Part shown: positions 10,774 to 19,971 of the stretch, piece by piece
Layout: every line of letters begins with the position of its first letter
How positions within the stretch are numbered: the first letter of the stretch is position 1
Source of the DNA: Rhizobium sp. NXC14
GTDB taxonomy: Bacteria; Pseudomonadota; Alphaproteobacteria; Rhizobiales; Rhizobiaceae
NCBI RefSeq assembly: GCF_002117485.1
Contig: NZ_CP021030.1
Span: 1 to 60,000, forward strand
Direction: 5' to 3'
Length of the DNA: 60,000 nucleotides
The notes under the pieces: generated by a model
What the model was told of the DNA's origin: nothing
Databases searched by the model: none
What the model saw: the letters and a program-made list of their open reading frames with translations, nothing else
Made by a program: the position numbers and the translations under genes

Positions 10774-11373
10774 TCAGTTGGCTAGGAAATGGCCGTTAAA
10801 GGCAAGGTCGGAGAGCGGCTTGCGCTGGCTCGGGAATTCGCGCGCCTGATTGCGTTCGGAAAGAACGCTCTTGTCGGCCAGACGGCCGACGGCAACGCCC
10901 GCTTCGATCCGGTAACCCTCCGGGATATCGAATGTTTTTCTGATTTCCTCATGTTTGATGCCGCCCATGCCATGGGCATAGAAGCCGGAAAGGCGCGCTT
11001 GCAGGGCCAGGTATCCCCAGGCTGCACCGGCGTCGAAGGAATGGGTGTAGCTCGGCTTTTCCTCGCCGGATCCGGCAACGCCGGTGAAGCTGCGTGAGAC
11101 GACGAAGATCAATGCCGATGCGTTCTTCGCCCATTCCTGATTGGCGTCGACGAGCAGTGTGACGAATTTCTCCCAGTGTTCCGAGCCCTTGAGGGCATAG
11201 ATGAAGCGCCAGGGCTGCTGGTTGGAAGAGGATGGCGCCCAATGGGCGGCTTCGAGCAGGCTGAGCAGCTGTGCCTCCTCGATGATTTCGCCGGTAAAGG
11301 CGCGGGGCGACCAGCGGTCGAGAAACATCGGATCGATCGGATATTGGGATTCGCGGTTATTGCTCTGTGTCAT
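10774..11373 (-). CDS. Nitroreductase family protein
   Basis: A 199-residue FMN-dependent oxidoreductase of the nitroreductase family. Signatures are the N-terminal DRWSPRAFTGE (FMN-phosphate-binding RSxR-like region), AHWAPSSSNQQPWRF, and the C-terminal VGRLADKS. Such enzymes reduce nitro groups, quinones or similar compounds with NAD(P)H; the substrate cannot be read from sequence. It is convergent with gyrB and shares its terminator, in a patch of accessory genes that look less conserved than the flanks. Confidence 0.88.
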   Translation of the reverse strand: MTQSNNRESQYPIDPMFLDRWSPRAFTGEIIEEAQLLSLLEAAHWAPSSSNQQPWRFIYALKGSEHWEKFVTLLVDANQEWAKNASALIFVVSRSFTGVAGSGEEKPSYTHSFDAGAAWGYLALQARLSGFYAHGMGGIKHEEIRKTFDIPEGYRIEAGVAVGRLADKSVLSERNQAREFPSQRKPLSDLAFNGHFLAN

Positions 11374-11409
11374 GCTTGTTCCAGGCTTGGGGTATAAAAA
11401 TCGTTGAGG

Positions 11410-11733
11410 TCAATCGGTCCAGACGATGTCGAGTTCCTCGCGGAAGGCGAAACGCTTCAGATGATCATCGATCACCCCCTGCATCCTTGCCTGCTGGTCG
11501 GGATCGGCAACGGAAAGCGTCATGGTGAGCGCCGCATCGTCGGCGGCGAATATCACCTCGGCGCTTTCGCTGAACGGCACCCGGCCCTTATGCGGATCGA
11601 AATCGACGCTGAACTTGTGGCTCCAGTGTTTGCAGAGCTGCTGCAGGTAGCGGCTCGCATGTTCGGTGCGTACGACGGCCTTGGAGAGGTGCATGTCGAA
11701 CTCCATCTCATGTTGGACTGAGGCCAAAGTCAT
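11410..11733 (-). CDS. DUF2218 domain protein
   Basis: A 107-residue protein matching the small DUF2218 family, of unknown function. Recognisable parts are RYLQQLCKHWSHKF and the C-terminal LKRFAFREELDIVW. It has no signal peptide or membrane segment, so it is probably cytosolic. The start MTLASVQHEMEF is chosen because homology begins there; an open frame up to 11940 has no family support and runs opposite a pseudogene. It lies just upstream of the nitroreductase gene on the same strand (36 bp), so co-transcription is likely. Confidence 0.75.
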   Translation of the reverse strand: MTLASVQHEMEFDMHLSKAVVRTEHASRYLQQLCKHWSHKFSVDFDPHKGRVPFSESAEVIFAADDAALTMTLSVADPDQQARMQGVIDDHLKRFAFREELDIVWTD

Positions 11734-11840
11734 ATTTCCTGCTTCGCCGTCTTGGCAAGCGCAGCGTCGTCGCATTTGGGTGAACGGACAGTCTCCACGA
11801 GGATCGGCCTTGAGCGCGCGCCAAAGCGAAAAAACCAATC

Positions 11841-12199
11841 GATCTCTGTCCCGTCGACAGACGGGTTGAAAATCGATGGTTTCAACGACCGCGTCTATCC
11901 CGCCCTCAAATGGGGCCCATCGCGCCGGTTTTGCCAGCAAGCAGATCGCCGATGAGAAAGCCTTCGCCGATGTCTTCGATTGGATCGAGCCGCAATTCGA
12001 AAACTGGTCTTACCTCTTCGCGGAACACCGGCTTTCGGACTATGCCGATCTAAGCGCCTTCTGCTGGCTCACACTGCACTGGCCGGATATCGCTGAGACA
12101 ATGGGTCTCGACCATATCAAGCGAGGCTACTATTCGGTTGAAAGCCTGAACCTGACGAAAATCGTTCCTGCCGGTCCAGATCTCTCCGAAATTTTCTAG
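11841..12199 (+). pseudogene. Decayed glutathionyl-hydroquinone reductase (YqjG/ECM4 family), 3' remnant
   Basis: The conceptual protein is read in three successive frames. DLCPVDRRVE (11841-11870) is followed by an extra A, then IDGFNDRVYPAL (11872-11907), then another extra A, then NGAHRAGFASKQ onward from 11909. Joined, these resemble the family's EIDALNDRVY...NNGVYRAGFA region. The end, WPDIAETMGLDHIKRGYY then NLTKIVPAGP, matches the family C-terminus (WPGVAETVNFDHIKRHYY, NPTGIVPVGP). About 35 codons seem missing between LFAE and HRLSDY, and no N-terminal half with the catalytic Cys is visible. I compared from memory of the family. A short live gene from 11876 is possible but unlikely. 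Confidence 0.72.
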
Positions 12200-12294
12200 G
12201 AACGCCGTACCGCTTCCGGGCAAAGCCGTAATGACACCGATGAATAATTCGTTCATAGGTGGTCGCACATTCGATTTCGATGAGGAGGCATTCC

Positions 12295-13137
12295 ATGAAG
12301 CTGATGCGTGTTGGCGAAGCAGGTCGAGAAAAGCCGGCGCTTCTCGATGCCGATGGCAAGATCCGCGATCTTTCGGCGCATGTCGCCGATATCGCTGGCG
12401 AGGCAATATCGCCGTCCGGCCTTGCAAAGATCGCGGCGCTCGATCCGAAGGACCTTCCGGAACTTGCCCCCGGCCGTGTCGGCGCCTGCGTCGCCGGCAC
12501 GGGCAAATTCATCTGCATCGGCCTCAATTTCTCCGACCATGCCGCCGAAACCGGCGCCACCGTACCTCCCGAGCCGGTGATCTTCATGAAGGCGACCTCG
12601 GCGATCGTTGGCCCGAACGACACCGTTCTGATCCCGCGCGGTTCCGAAAAGACCGACTGGGAAGTCGAGCTCGGCGTCGTCATCGGCAAGACGGCGAAAT
12701 ATGTCAGCGAAGCCGAGGCGCTCGACTATGTCGCCGGTTACTGTGTGTCGCACGATGTTTCCGAACGCGCCTTCCAGACCGAGCGCGCCGGCCAATGGAC
12801 CAAAGGCAAGTCCTGCGACACCTTCGGCCCGATCGGCCCTTGGCTGGTCACCAAGGATGAAATCGCCGATCCGCAGAATCTCGGTATGTGGCTGAAGGTC
12901 AACGGCCAGACGATGCAGAATGGTTCCTCCAAGACCATGGTCTATGGAGTCGCCCACATCGTTTCCTATCTCAGCCAATTCATGTCGCTGCATCCTGGCG
13001 ACGTCATCTCGACGGGGACGCCGCCCGGCGTCGGCATGGGCATGAAGCCGCCGCGCTTCCTTAGGGATGGCGATGTCGTCGAGCTCGGCATCGAAGGGCT
13101 CGGCAGCCAGAAGCAGAGCTTTGTTGCGGATCGTTAA
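12295..13137 (+). CDS. Fumarylacetoacetate hydrolase family protein
   Basis: A 280-residue FAH-family enzyme. Seen are GLNFSDHAAETG, the metal-binding EVELGVVIGK, the DVSERAFQ segment and the C-terminal GDVISTGTPPGVGMG. The family includes fumarylacetoacetases, 2-hydroxyhepta-2,4-diene-1,7-dioate isomerases, acylpyruvases and ureidoglycolate lyases; this layout is closest to the ureidoglycolate lyase/YcgM-like group, but the substrate is not certain. A strong GAGGAG ribosome site precedes the ATG at 12295. No pathway partner lies beside it. Confidence 0.88.
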   Translation: MKLMRVGEAGREKPALLDADGKIRDLSAHVADIAGEAISPSGLAKIAALDPKDLPELAPGRVGACVAGTGKFICIGLNFSDHAAETGATVPPEPVIFMKATSAIVGPNDTVLIPRGSEKTDWEVELGVVIGKTAKYVSEAEALDYVAGYCVSHDVSERAFQTERAGQWTKGKSCDTFGPIGPWLVTKDEIADPQNLGMWLKVNGQTMQNGSSKTMVYGVAHIVSYLSQFMSLHPGDVISTGTPPGVGMGMKPPRFLRDGDVVELGIEGLGSQKQSFVADR

Positions 13138-13180
13138 CGAAGTTAACTCAGCTGAACCTTAAACTTTCAGTTCTATGGTG

Positions 13181-13209
13181 ATGCCAGAGATCAACTCTCT
13201 GGCATTTCT
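13181..13209. terminator. Probable terminator of the FAH-family gene
   Basis: A perfect 10-bp stem ATGCCAGAGA / TCTCTGGCAT with a 5-base loop (13191-13195) is followed by TTCTT, 44 bases after the stop codon. The T-run is short and interrupted. Confidence 0.55.
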
Positions 13210-13230
13210 TGTGCAGGTCTGGGACGTCCA

Positions 13231-13245
13231 TGTTGCTGTGCAACA
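13231..13245. repeat. Short inverted repeat upstream of phaZ
   Basis: TGTTGC-TGT-GCAACA is a perfect 6-bp inverted repeat about 97 bp before the phaZ start. It could be an operator for a regulator of polyhydroxybutyrate breakdown, or chance. Confidence 0.25.
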
Positions 13246-13341
13246 AAAACCTGTTAGTCTGCGTTACGTGCCAGCGTGCGGAAAGAGCTCGACGTCTATC
13301 ACCCGACGTCATCTTTTCGATAGAGAAAGGCAGCGCCTTCC

Positions 13342-14619
13342 ATGTTCTATCAGCTTTATGAATTGAATCATGCCGCCATGGCGCCGTTTCGCGCCGCGGC
13401 TGACATCATGCGGTTTGCCTATGCCAATCCGCTGAACCCGTTCGCCCAGACGCCGTTCGGCCGCACGATGGCGGCAAGCCTCGAAATGTTCGAGCGCACG
13501 ACGCGCCGCTACGGGAAACCGGAGTTCGGACTGAAGCAGACGGTGATCGGCGATCAGACGGTTTCCGTTCGTGAAGAGATCGTCTGGTCGCGGTCCTTCT
13601 GCAACCTCCTTCATTTCTCGCGCAACGTCCCGCCTGGCCGCGCCAGCGATCCGCGCATCCTGATCGTTGCGCCGATGTCCGGCCACTATGCGACGCTGCT
13701 GCGCGGTACGGTCGAGGCATTGCTGCCGAGCGCCGATGTCTACATCACCGACTGGATCGACGCCCGCATGGTGCCGATGACGGAAGGCAGCTTCGATTTC
13801 GACGATTACGTCGACTACGTCATCGAGATGCTGCATTTCCTCGGTCACGACACGCATGTGATCGCCGTCTGCCAGCCGTCGGTGCCGGTGCTGGTCGCAG
13901 CCGCGGTGATGGAGGAAGCCCAGGATCCGCTGTCGCCGTCATCGATGACGCTGATGGGCGGCCCGATCGACACGCGCATCAATCCGACGGCGGTCAACAA
14001 GCTCGCCCAGGAGCGGTCGCTGCAGTGGTTTTCCGACAATGTCATCATGAATGTGCCTTGGCCGCAGCCGGGCTTCATGCGGCCTGTCTATCCCGGTTTC
14101 CTGCAGTTGTCGGGCTTCATGTCGATGAACCTCGACCGGCACCTCGTCGCCCACAAGGAGTTCTTCATGCATCTCGTGAAGAACGACGGCGAACCGGAAA
14201 AACATCGCGATTTCTATGACGAATATCTCGCCGTCATGGATCTGACCGCCGAGTTCTACCTGCAGACGGTGGAACAGGTCTTCATGAAGCATTCGCTGCC
14301 GAAGGGCGAATTGATGCACCGAGGCAAGCGGGTCGATCCGGCGGCGATCCGCAAGGTCGCGCTCCTGACCGTCGAGGGCGAGAACGACGACATTTCAGGC
14401 GTCGGCCAGACCAGGGCGGCGCAGACCATCTGCGTCAACATCCCCGAAGACATGCGCATGCATTATCTCCAGCCGGATGTCGGCCACTACGGCGTTTTCA
14501 ACGGCTCACGATTCCGTCGCGAAATCGCGCCGCGCATCGTCAATTTTGTCCGCCAGCATTCCCGCACCGCCGTCAAGCCGCGGGTGCCGCGCGTCATCAA
14601 GGGCGGTCGCACCGCCTGA
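13342..14619 (+). CDS. phaZ: Intracellular polyhydroxyalkanoate depolymerase
   Basis: A 425-residue intracellular PHB depolymerase, which breaks the carbon-store granules built in free-living cells and bacteroids into 3-hydroxybutyrate units. It is an alpha/beta hydrolase whose nucleophile is a cysteine: Cys177 in VCQPSVP stands where lipases have Ser. The likely acid lies in EGENDDISG, and the His is in DVGHYGVFNG near the C-terminus. There is no signal peptide, as expected for the intracellular type. It stands alone, 204 bp after the FAH-family gene, with the terminator and an inverted repeat between. Confidence 0.92.
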   Translation: MFYQLYELNHAAMAPFRAAADIMRFAYANPLNPFAQTPFGRTMAASLEMFERTTRRYGKPEFGLKQTVIGDQTVSVREEIVWSRSFCNLLHFSRNVPPGRASDPRILIVAPMSGHYATLLRGTVEALLPSADVYITDWIDARMVPMTEGSFDFDDYVDYVIEMLHFLGHDTHVIAVCQPSVPVLVAAAVMEEAQDPLSPSSMTLMGGPIDTRINPTAVNKLAQERSLQWFSDNVIMNVPWPQPGFMRPVYPGFLQLSGFMSMNLDRHLVAHKEFFMHLVKNDGEPEKHRDFYDEYLAVMDLTAEFYLQTVEQVFMKHSLPKGELMHRGKRVDPAAIRKVALLTVEGENDDISGVGQTRAAQTICVNIPEDMRMHYLQPDVGHYGVFNGSRFRREIAPRIVNFVRQHSRTAVKPRVPRVIKGGRTA

Positions 14620-14763
14620 TTTAGCGACAGCTGAATTAGGGAAGTGGATTCAAGGCCTTGTTCGATTTCGCAGGCAATCGTCTTGAAGGCGGTTCTTGCG
14701 GTAACCACATCGATTTCCAGCGTTCGGCATCTTGCCGGCCGCGGAAAGCGAGGATACCGCACG

Positions 14764-15198
14764 ATGAACCAGTCAGCATTGCTTCGACCGGATTGGACTC
14801 CGGCTACCATTGCCCTGATGATTCTCGGCTTCATGGTTTTCTGGCCTCTGGGTCTGGCCATGCTAGCCTACATCATTTTCGGCGATCGTCTGCGCGGCTT
14901 CAAGCGCGACGTCAATCAGGCGACCGACGGCTTCTTTGCCTCCTGCCGCCGTTCGCATGGCCGCCACCGCCCGCATTTTTCGACCGGCAACGTCGCATTC
15001 GACGACTGGCGTAAGGCCGAGCTCGACCGGATCGAGGAAGAGCGCCGCAAGCTGGACGAAATGCGCGAGGAATTCGACGAGTATCTGCGTGAACTCCGCC
15101 GCGCTAAGGACCAGGAAGAGTTCGACCGCTTCATGCGTGACCGCAAAAACGCCAAGCGCGACGACAACGGCCCGGTCGCGGAGTTCCAGACGCCGTGA
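14764..15198 (+). CDS. DUF2852 membrane protein
   Basis: A 144-residue protein with one N-terminal membrane segment (about residues 15-40: IALMILGFMVFWPLGLAM is the core) and a long charged, Glu/Arg-rich helical tail (about residues 75-135) that should form a coiled coil. It belongs to the DUF2852 family, common in Rhizobiales and of unknown function. The start at 14764 is chosen because the family begins with a short polar lead before the membrane helix. It is followed by a repeat element and a terminator. Confidence 0.78.
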   Translation: MNQSALLRPDWTPATIALMILGFMVFWPLGLAMLAYIIFGDRLRGFKRDVNQATDGFFASCRRSHGRHRPHFSTGNVAFDDWRKAELDRIEEERRKLDEMREEFDEYLRELRRAKDQEEFDRFMRDRKNAKRDDNGPVAEFQTP

Positions 15199-15204
15199 AG
15201 GCCG

Positions 15205-15309
15205 AAGCATGTTTCGCAAAAAGTGCGCAGCGGTTTTGCGGCAACGACATGCGTAAACGAAGACCTAAAGCGCAACGAGCGAGTCTGAACGATCGCGACA
15301 CGCTTTAGG
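15205..15309. repeat. Rhizobial intergenic repeat element
   Basis: This stretch (AGCATGTTTCGCAAAA ... GATCGCGACACGCTTTAG) resembles a short palindromic mosaic repeat that I recall as scattered between genes in Rhizobium genomes. Inside it ACCTAAAGCG can pair with CGCTTTAGG. An 18-base block AGTGCGCAGCGGTTTTGC (15222-15239) recurs with one difference at 40939-40956. The role is unknown; the family name (RIME-like) is from memory. Confidence 0.6.
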
Positions 15310-15321
15310 CGATGAATGATG

Positions 15322-15348
15322 ACCGGCATCTCACGATGCCGGTTTTTC
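15322..15348 (+). terminator. Rho-independent terminator of the DUF2852 gene
   Basis: A perfect 9-bp stem ACCGGCATC / GATGCCGGT with loop TCAC is followed by a T-run. It lies after the repeat and before the metallopeptidase gene. Confidence 0.75.
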
Positions 15349-15406
15349 CATGTCTGCCTGCCCGCAAATCGTTTAGATTTGCCGGCGAATCGTATAGAAA
15401 ATCACC

Positions 15407-16165
15407 ATGTTTCCGCTTCTGAAGACACGGCCAAAGGCGCGAAAGCCGGCTCCGCCCGAAACGCGGACGCTCGACGTCGCCGGCCGGCTCATGCCGCTGA
15501 CCATCAAGCAGCACGATCAGGCAACCCGTATCACGCTTCGCATCGAGCCAGGTGGGCGGGCTCTAAGGATGACGGTGCCAAGAGGCCTTGCGGCGCGTGA
15601 GGTCAACGCTTTCCTCGATCGGCACCAGGGATGGCTGCTCACCAAGCTCGCCAAGTTTTCGATCGATACCGGCTTAAGCGACGGCGGGAAGATCCTCCTG
15701 CGCGGCGTTTCCCATCGCATCGAGCACACAGGCAGTCTGCGCGGCTTGACGGAGGCGGTCGCTGTGGATGGCAGCCCTGTGTTGCGCGTCAGCGGCCTGC
15801 CCGAGCATGTCGGACGGCGCATTTCGGCCTTCCTCAAGAAGGAGGCGCGCGCCGATCTCGAGAGGCTGGCGACGATGCATGCGGCAACGATCCGGGCACC
15901 GATCCGCTCGATCTCGATGAAAGATACCCGCAGTCGCTGGGGCTCTTGCTCGTCGGAGGGAAATTTGAGTTTCTCCTGGCGTATCGTCATGGCGCCGCCT
16001 TCGGTGATCGATTATCTGGCCGCTCACGAAGTCGCCCATCTCAAGGAGATGAACCACGGCCCCCGCTTCTGGGCACTTTGCAAGAAGCTTTGCCCCGGCA
16101 TGGAGGAAGCGAAATTGTGGCTGAAGCGGCACGGCAGCCAGCTGCACGCCATCGACTTCGATTAG
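15407..16165 (+). CDS. YgjP-like (DUF45) M48-type metallopeptidase
   Basis: A 252-residue protein of the YgjP/DUF45 family. The zinc site is HEVAHLKEMNHGPRFW, with HExxH and a third His six residues on; TRSRWGSCS upstream is the other family hallmark. No membrane segment or signal is present, so it is probably cytosolic. Substrates are unknown. It is free-standing between a terminator and trpF, with 75 bp to trpF, so weak read-through into the trp genes is possible. Confidence 0.85.
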   Translation: MFPLLKTRPKARKPAPPETRTLDVAGRLMPLTIKQHDQATRITLRIEPGGRALRMTVPRGLAAREVNAFLDRHQGWLLTKLAKFSIDTGLSDGGKILLRGVSHRIEHTGSLRGLTEAVAVDGSPVLRVSGLPEHVGRRISAFLKKEARADLERLATMHAATIRAPIRSISMKDTRSRWGSCSSEGNLSFSWRIVMAPPSVIDYLAAHEVAHLKEMNHGPRFWALCKKLCPGMEEAKLWLKRHGSQLHAIDFD

Positions 16166-16240
16166 ACCCAAGCCCCGCTAAATACAGCTTTCCGTGCAAA
16201 TTGGCTCGACTCTTGAAGCATTTCGTGTCACTTCGCTGCC

Positions 16241-16909
16241 ATGAAACCCGATATCAAGATCTGTGGCTTGAAGACGCCCGAAGCGATCGATCGCGCGTTG
16301 AAACGCGGCGCGACCCATATCGGTTTTATCTTCTTCGAAAAGAGCCCGCGTTACGTCGAGCCGGATGTGGCGGCAAAGCTTGCCGAACCGGCGCGTGGCA
16401 AGGCGAAGATCGTCGCCGTCGTCGTTGATCCCACAAATGACGATCTGGACGAAATCGTGTCGCTGCTGAAGCCTGACATGCTGCAGCTCCATGGCAACGA
16501 GAGTCCCGAACATGTGCTGACCATCAAGGCGCTCTATGGTCTGCCTGTGATGAAAGTCTTTTCCGTGCGTACGGCCGACGATCTCAAGCGCGTCGAAGCC
16601 TATATCGGCATCGCCGACCGTTTCCTCTTCGATGCGAAAGCGCCGAAGGGTTCTGAACTGCCTGGCGGCAACGGGATTTCCTTCGACTGGAGCCTTCTCG
16701 GCTGGCTCGACGGCAGCATCGACTACATGCTGTCCGGCGGGCTGAACAAGGACAATGTCGCGGATGCGCTTGTGAAGACAAAGGCACGTGGTATCGACAT
16801 TTCCTCGGGTGTCGAAACCAAGCCCGGCGTCAAGAGCGTCGCGTTGATCGATGATTTTTTCGATGCGGTCGAAGAGGCGGATAAGTCCGTCGTGGCCTCA
16901 GGGAGTTGA
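16241..16909 (+). CDS. trpF: Phosphoribosylanthranilate isomerase
   Basis: A 222-residue (beta/alpha)8 barrel enzyme catalysing the third step of tryptophan synthesis. Seen are the catalytic Cys in [16 protein letters not shown], the [10 protein letters not shown] loop, and the phosphate-binding MLSGGLN and ISSGVE. It is the first gene of trpF-trpB-trpA-accD-folC. The gap before it (16166-16240) shows no leader peptide or attenuator that I can recognise, in keeping with constitutive trpFBA expression in rhizobia. Confidence 0.96.
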   Translation: MKPDIKICGLKTPEAIDRALKRGATHIGFIFFEKSPRYVEPDVAAKLAEPARGKAKIVAVVVDPTNDDLDEIVSLLKPDMLQLHGNESPEHVLTIKALYGLPVMKVFSVRTADDLKRVEAYIGIADRFLFDAKAPKGSELPGGNGISFDWSLLGWLDGSIDYMLSGGLNKDNVADALVKTKARGIDISSGVETKPGVKSVALIDDFFDAVEEADKSVVASGS

Positions 16910-16911
16910 GA

Positions 16912-18132
16912 GTGAACGAAACGCCTAAACCGAATTCCTTCCGTTCCGGGCCCGATGAAGATGGCCGCTTCGGCATCTATGGCGGCCGTTTCGTTGCCGA
17001 AACGTTGATGCCTTTGATCCTCGATCTGCAGGATGAATGGAACAAGGCGAAGAACGATCCGGCCTTTCAGGCGGAACTAAAGCATCTTGGCGCCCATTAT
17101 ATCGGCCGCCCGAGCCCGCTTTATTTCGCTGAACGGCTGACGGCCGAACTCGGCGGCGCGAAGATCTATTTCAAGCGCGAGGAGCTGAACCACACCGGTT
17201 CGCACAAGATCAACAACTGCATCGGCCAGATCCTGCTCGCCAAGCGCATGGGTAAGACGCGGATCATCGCCGAAACCGGCGCCGGCCAGCATGGCGTCGC
17301 TTCGGCGACCGTTGCCGCCCGCTTCGGCCTTCCTTGCGTCGTCTACATGGGCGCCACCGACGTCGAGCGCCAGGCGCCGAACGTTTTCCGCATGAAGCTG
17401 CTCGGCGCCGAAGTCAAACCGGTGACGGCAGGCAGCGGCACGCTGAAGGACGCGATGAACGAGGCGCTGCGCGACTGGGTCACCAATGTCGAGGATACCT
17501 ATTACCTGATCGGCACGGCGGCCGGCCCGCATCCTTATCCGGAGATGGTCCGCGACTTCCAGTCGGTGATCGGCGCCGAAGCGAAAGAGCAGATGCTGGC
17601 AGCCGAAGGCCGTCTGCCGGATCTCGTCATTGCTGCCGTCGGCGGCGGCTCGAACGCCATCGGCATCTTCCATCCCTTCCTGGATGATTCCTCCGTGAAG
17701 ATCGTCGGCGTCGAAGCCGGAGGCAAGGGCCTGCAGGGCGACGAACATTGCGCCTCGATCACCGCCGGAACGCCCGGCGTGCTGCACGGCAACCGCACCT
17801 ACCTGCTGCAGGATGGCGATGGCCAGATCAAGGAAGGTCACTCGATTTCGGCCGGTCTCGACTATCCCGGCATCGGTCCCGAACATTCCTGGCTGAGCGA
17901 TATCGGCCGCGTCGACTATGTGCCGATCATGGACCACGAAGCGCTCGAGGCCTTCCAGACCCTGACCCGCCTCGAAGGCATCATCCCGGCGCTCGAGGCC
18001 GCGCATGCGATTGCCGAAGTCATCAAGCGCGCGCCGAAGATGGGCAAGGATGAGATCATCCTGATGAATCTCTCCGGCCGCGGCGACAAGGATATCTTCA
18101 CCGTCGGCAAGATTCTGGGAGTGGGACTGTAA
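16912..18132 (+). CDS. trpB: Tryptophan synthase beta chain
   Basis: A 406-residue PLP enzyme that joins indole and serine. The Schiff-base lysine is in [12 protein letters not shown], the phosphate loop is GGGSNAIG, and the [11 protein letters not shown] loop is present. The start is GTG at 16912, with GGGAG seven bases before it, two bases after the trpF stop. Length is normal for proteobacteria. Confidence 0.97.
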   Translation: MNETPKPNSFRSGPDEDGRFGIYGGRFVAETLMPLILDLQDEWNKAKNDPAFQAELKHLGAHYIGRPSPLYFAERLTAELGGAKIYFKREELNHTGSHKINNCIGQILLAKRMGKTRIIAETGAGQHGVASATVAARFGLPCVVYMGATDVERQAPNVFRMKLLGAEVKPVTAGSGTLKDAMNEALRDWVTNVEDTYYLIGTAAGPHPYPEMVRDFQSVIGAEAKEQMLAAEGRLPDLVIAAVGGGSNAIGIFHPFLDDSSVKIVGVEAGGKGLQGDEHCASITAGTPGVLHGNRTYLLQDGDGQIKEGHSISAGLDYPGIGPEHSWLSDIGRVDYVPIMDHEALEAFQTLTRLEGIIPALEAAHAIAEVIKRAPKMGKDEIILMNLSGRGDKDIFTVGKILGVGL

Positions 18133-18135
18133 GAC

Positions 18136-18975
18136 ATGACCGCACGCATGGACAAACGCTTTGCCGCGCTGAAGGCCGAGGGCCGTCCGGCGCTTGTGAC
18201 CTATTTCATGGGCGGCGATCCTGACTACGACACCTCTCTCGGCATCATGAAGGCACTGCCGGAAGCAGGTTCCGACATTATCGAGCTCGGCATGCCTTTT
18301 TCTGATCCGATGGCCGACGGCCCGGCGATCCAGCTGGCCGGTCAGCGGGCGCTGAAAGGCGGCCAGACGCTGAAGAAGACGCTGCAGCTGGCGGCCGACT
18401 TCCGCAAGACCAACGATGCGACGCCGATCGTAATGATGGGCTATTACAATCCGATCTACATCTACGGCGTCGAGACGTTCCTGGATGATGCGCTTGCCGC
18501 CGGTATCGACGGCCTGATCGTCGTCGACCTGCCGCCTGAGATGGATGACGAACTCTGCATTCCGGCGATCCGCAAGGGCATCAACTTCATCCGCCTGGCG
18601 ACGCCGACCACGGACGAGAAGCGCCTGCCCGCGGTGCTGAAAAACACCTCCGGCTTCGTCTATTACGTCTCGATGAACGGCATCACCGGCTCGGCGTTGC
18701 CCGATCCGTCGCTGGTTTCGGGCGCCGTCCAGCGCATCAAGCAGCATACGGAGCTGCCCGTCTGCGTCGGTTTCGGCGTCAAGACGGCGGAACATGCCAA
18801 GGTCATCGGCGGCTCTGCCGACGGCGTTGTCGTGGGCACTGCCATTGTCAATCAGGTCGCAACCAGTTTGACGAAAGACGGAAAGGCGACGGCCGACACC
18901 GTTCAGGCGGTCGCAACGCTGGTGCGCGGCCTTTCCTCGGGAACACGTTCGGCGCGCCTTGTTGCTGCCGAATAG
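18136..18975 (+). CDS. trpA: Tryptophan synthase alpha chain
   Basis: A 279-residue barrel enzyme splitting indole-3-glycerol phosphate; the indole is channelled to TrpB. The catalytic Glu and Asp are in [14 protein letters not shown], and the phosphate-binding GFGVKT and GSADGVVVG are present. It starts three bases after the trpB stop. The next gene, accD, follows by 39 bp with its own ribosome site, so the run probably continues as one transcript. Confidence 0.97.
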   Translation: MTARMDKRFAALKAEGRPALVTYFMGGDPDYDTSLGIMKALPEAGSDIIELGMPFSDPMADGPAIQLAGQRALKGGQTLKKTLQLAADFRKTNDATPIVMMGYYNPIYIYGVETFLDDALAAGIDGLIVVDLPPEMDDELCIPAIRKGINFIRLATPTTDEKRLPAVLKNTSGFVYYVSMNGITGSALPDPSLVSGAVQRIKQHTELPVCVGFGVKTAEHAKVIGGSADGVVVGTAIVNQVATSLTKDGKATADTVQAVATLVRGLSSGTRSARLVAAE

Positions 18976-19014
18976 TTTTCCCACATTGGCACCAATCAGT
19001 TAGGAGATTTCGAG

Positions 19015-19920
19015 TTGAACTGGATCACCAACTACGTTCGCCCGCGGATCAATTCCATGCTGGGCCGCCGCGAAGTTCCCGAGAACCTGTGGATCAAGTG
19101 CCCGGAAACGGGCGAAATGGTCTTCCACAAGGATCTGGAATCCAACAAATGGGTCATTCCTGCATCCGGTTATCACATGAAGATGCCGGCCAAGGCGCGC
19201 CTTGCCGATCTTTTCGACAATGGCGAATATGAATCGCTTCCGCAGCCGAAGGTCGCCCAGGACCCGTTGAAGTTCCGCGATTCCAAAAAATATATCGATC
19301 GCCTCCGCGACAGCCGTGTGAAGACCGAACAGGAGGATACCATTCTTGCCGGCCTCGGAAAGGTGCACGGTCTGAAACTCGTTGCCGTTGTGCATGAATT
19401 CAACTTCATTGGCGGTTCGCTCGGCATTGCCGCCGGCGAGGCGATCGTCAAGGCTTTCGAACGCGCGACATCCGAAAAGTGCCCGCTGGTCATGTTCCCC
19501 GCCTCCGGCGGCGCCCGCATGCAGGAAGGCATTCTCTCGCTCATGCAGCTGCCGCGCACGACGGTCGCCGTTGACCTGCTGAAGGAATCCGGCCAGCCCT
19601 ATATCGTTGTGCTGACCAACCCGACCACAGGCGGTGTGACGGCCTCCTACGCCATGCTCGGCGATATTCATCTGGCAGAGCCCGGCGCCGAAATCGGCTT
19701 TGCCGGCAAGCGCGTGATCGAGCAGACGCTGCGCGAGAAGCTGCCTGAGGGTTTCCAGACCTCCGAATATCTACTGGAACATGGTATGGTCGATATGGTC
19801 GTCAAACGTCACGATATTCCGGAGACACTGGCGCGTCTGCTGAAGATCCTGACGAAGAAGTCCGTTTCGGCGGCCAACGACATGAATGGCGGCGCGATCG
19901 CTCTGGCGGCGAGCGCCTGA
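19015..19920 (+). CDS. accD: Acetyl-CoA carboxylase carboxyltransferase subunit beta
   Basis: A 301-residue subunit that, with AccA, moves the carboxyl group from biotin to acetyl-CoA to make malonyl-CoA for fatty acids. The carboxyltransferase core is clear ([35 protein letters not shown]). The start is TTG at 19015 with TAGGAG upstream. Odd point: the zinc ribbon at the N-terminus (two CxxC pairs in E. coli AccD) is degenerate; here it reads [10 protein letters not shown] and [11 protein letters not shown], with only one cysteine left, so zinc binding is improbable. Confidence 0.96.
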   Translation: MNWITNYVRPRINSMLGRREVPENLWIKCPETGEMVFHKDLESNKWVIPASGYHMKMPAKARLADLFDNGEYESLPQPKVAQDPLKFRDSKKYIDRLRDSRVKTEQEDTILAGLGKVHGLKLVAVVHEFNFIGGSLGIAAGEAIVKAFERATSEKCPLVMFPASGGARMQEGILSLMQLPRTTVAVDLLKESGQPYIVVLTNPTTGGVTASYAMLGDIHLAEPGAEIGFAGKRVIEQTLREKLPEGFQTSEYLLEHGMVDMVVKRHDIPETLARLLKILTKKSVSAANDMNGGAIALAASA

Positions 19921-19971
19921 TAACCGACACACAGGCGGGGTGCCGAATTGATACCAAGAGGCCAAACCGCG

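Noticed and set aside
11734..11940. N-terminal extension of the DUF2218 gene
   Set aside because: It lies opposite the reductase remnant, with no family support and no better ribosome site.
17077..18984. Minus-strand open frame of 635 codons opposite trpB and trpA
   Set aside because: Codon structure and homology clearly favour trpB/trpA on the plus strand; long antisense frames are common in GC-rich DNA. The protein is His/Arg/Asp-rich with no domain.
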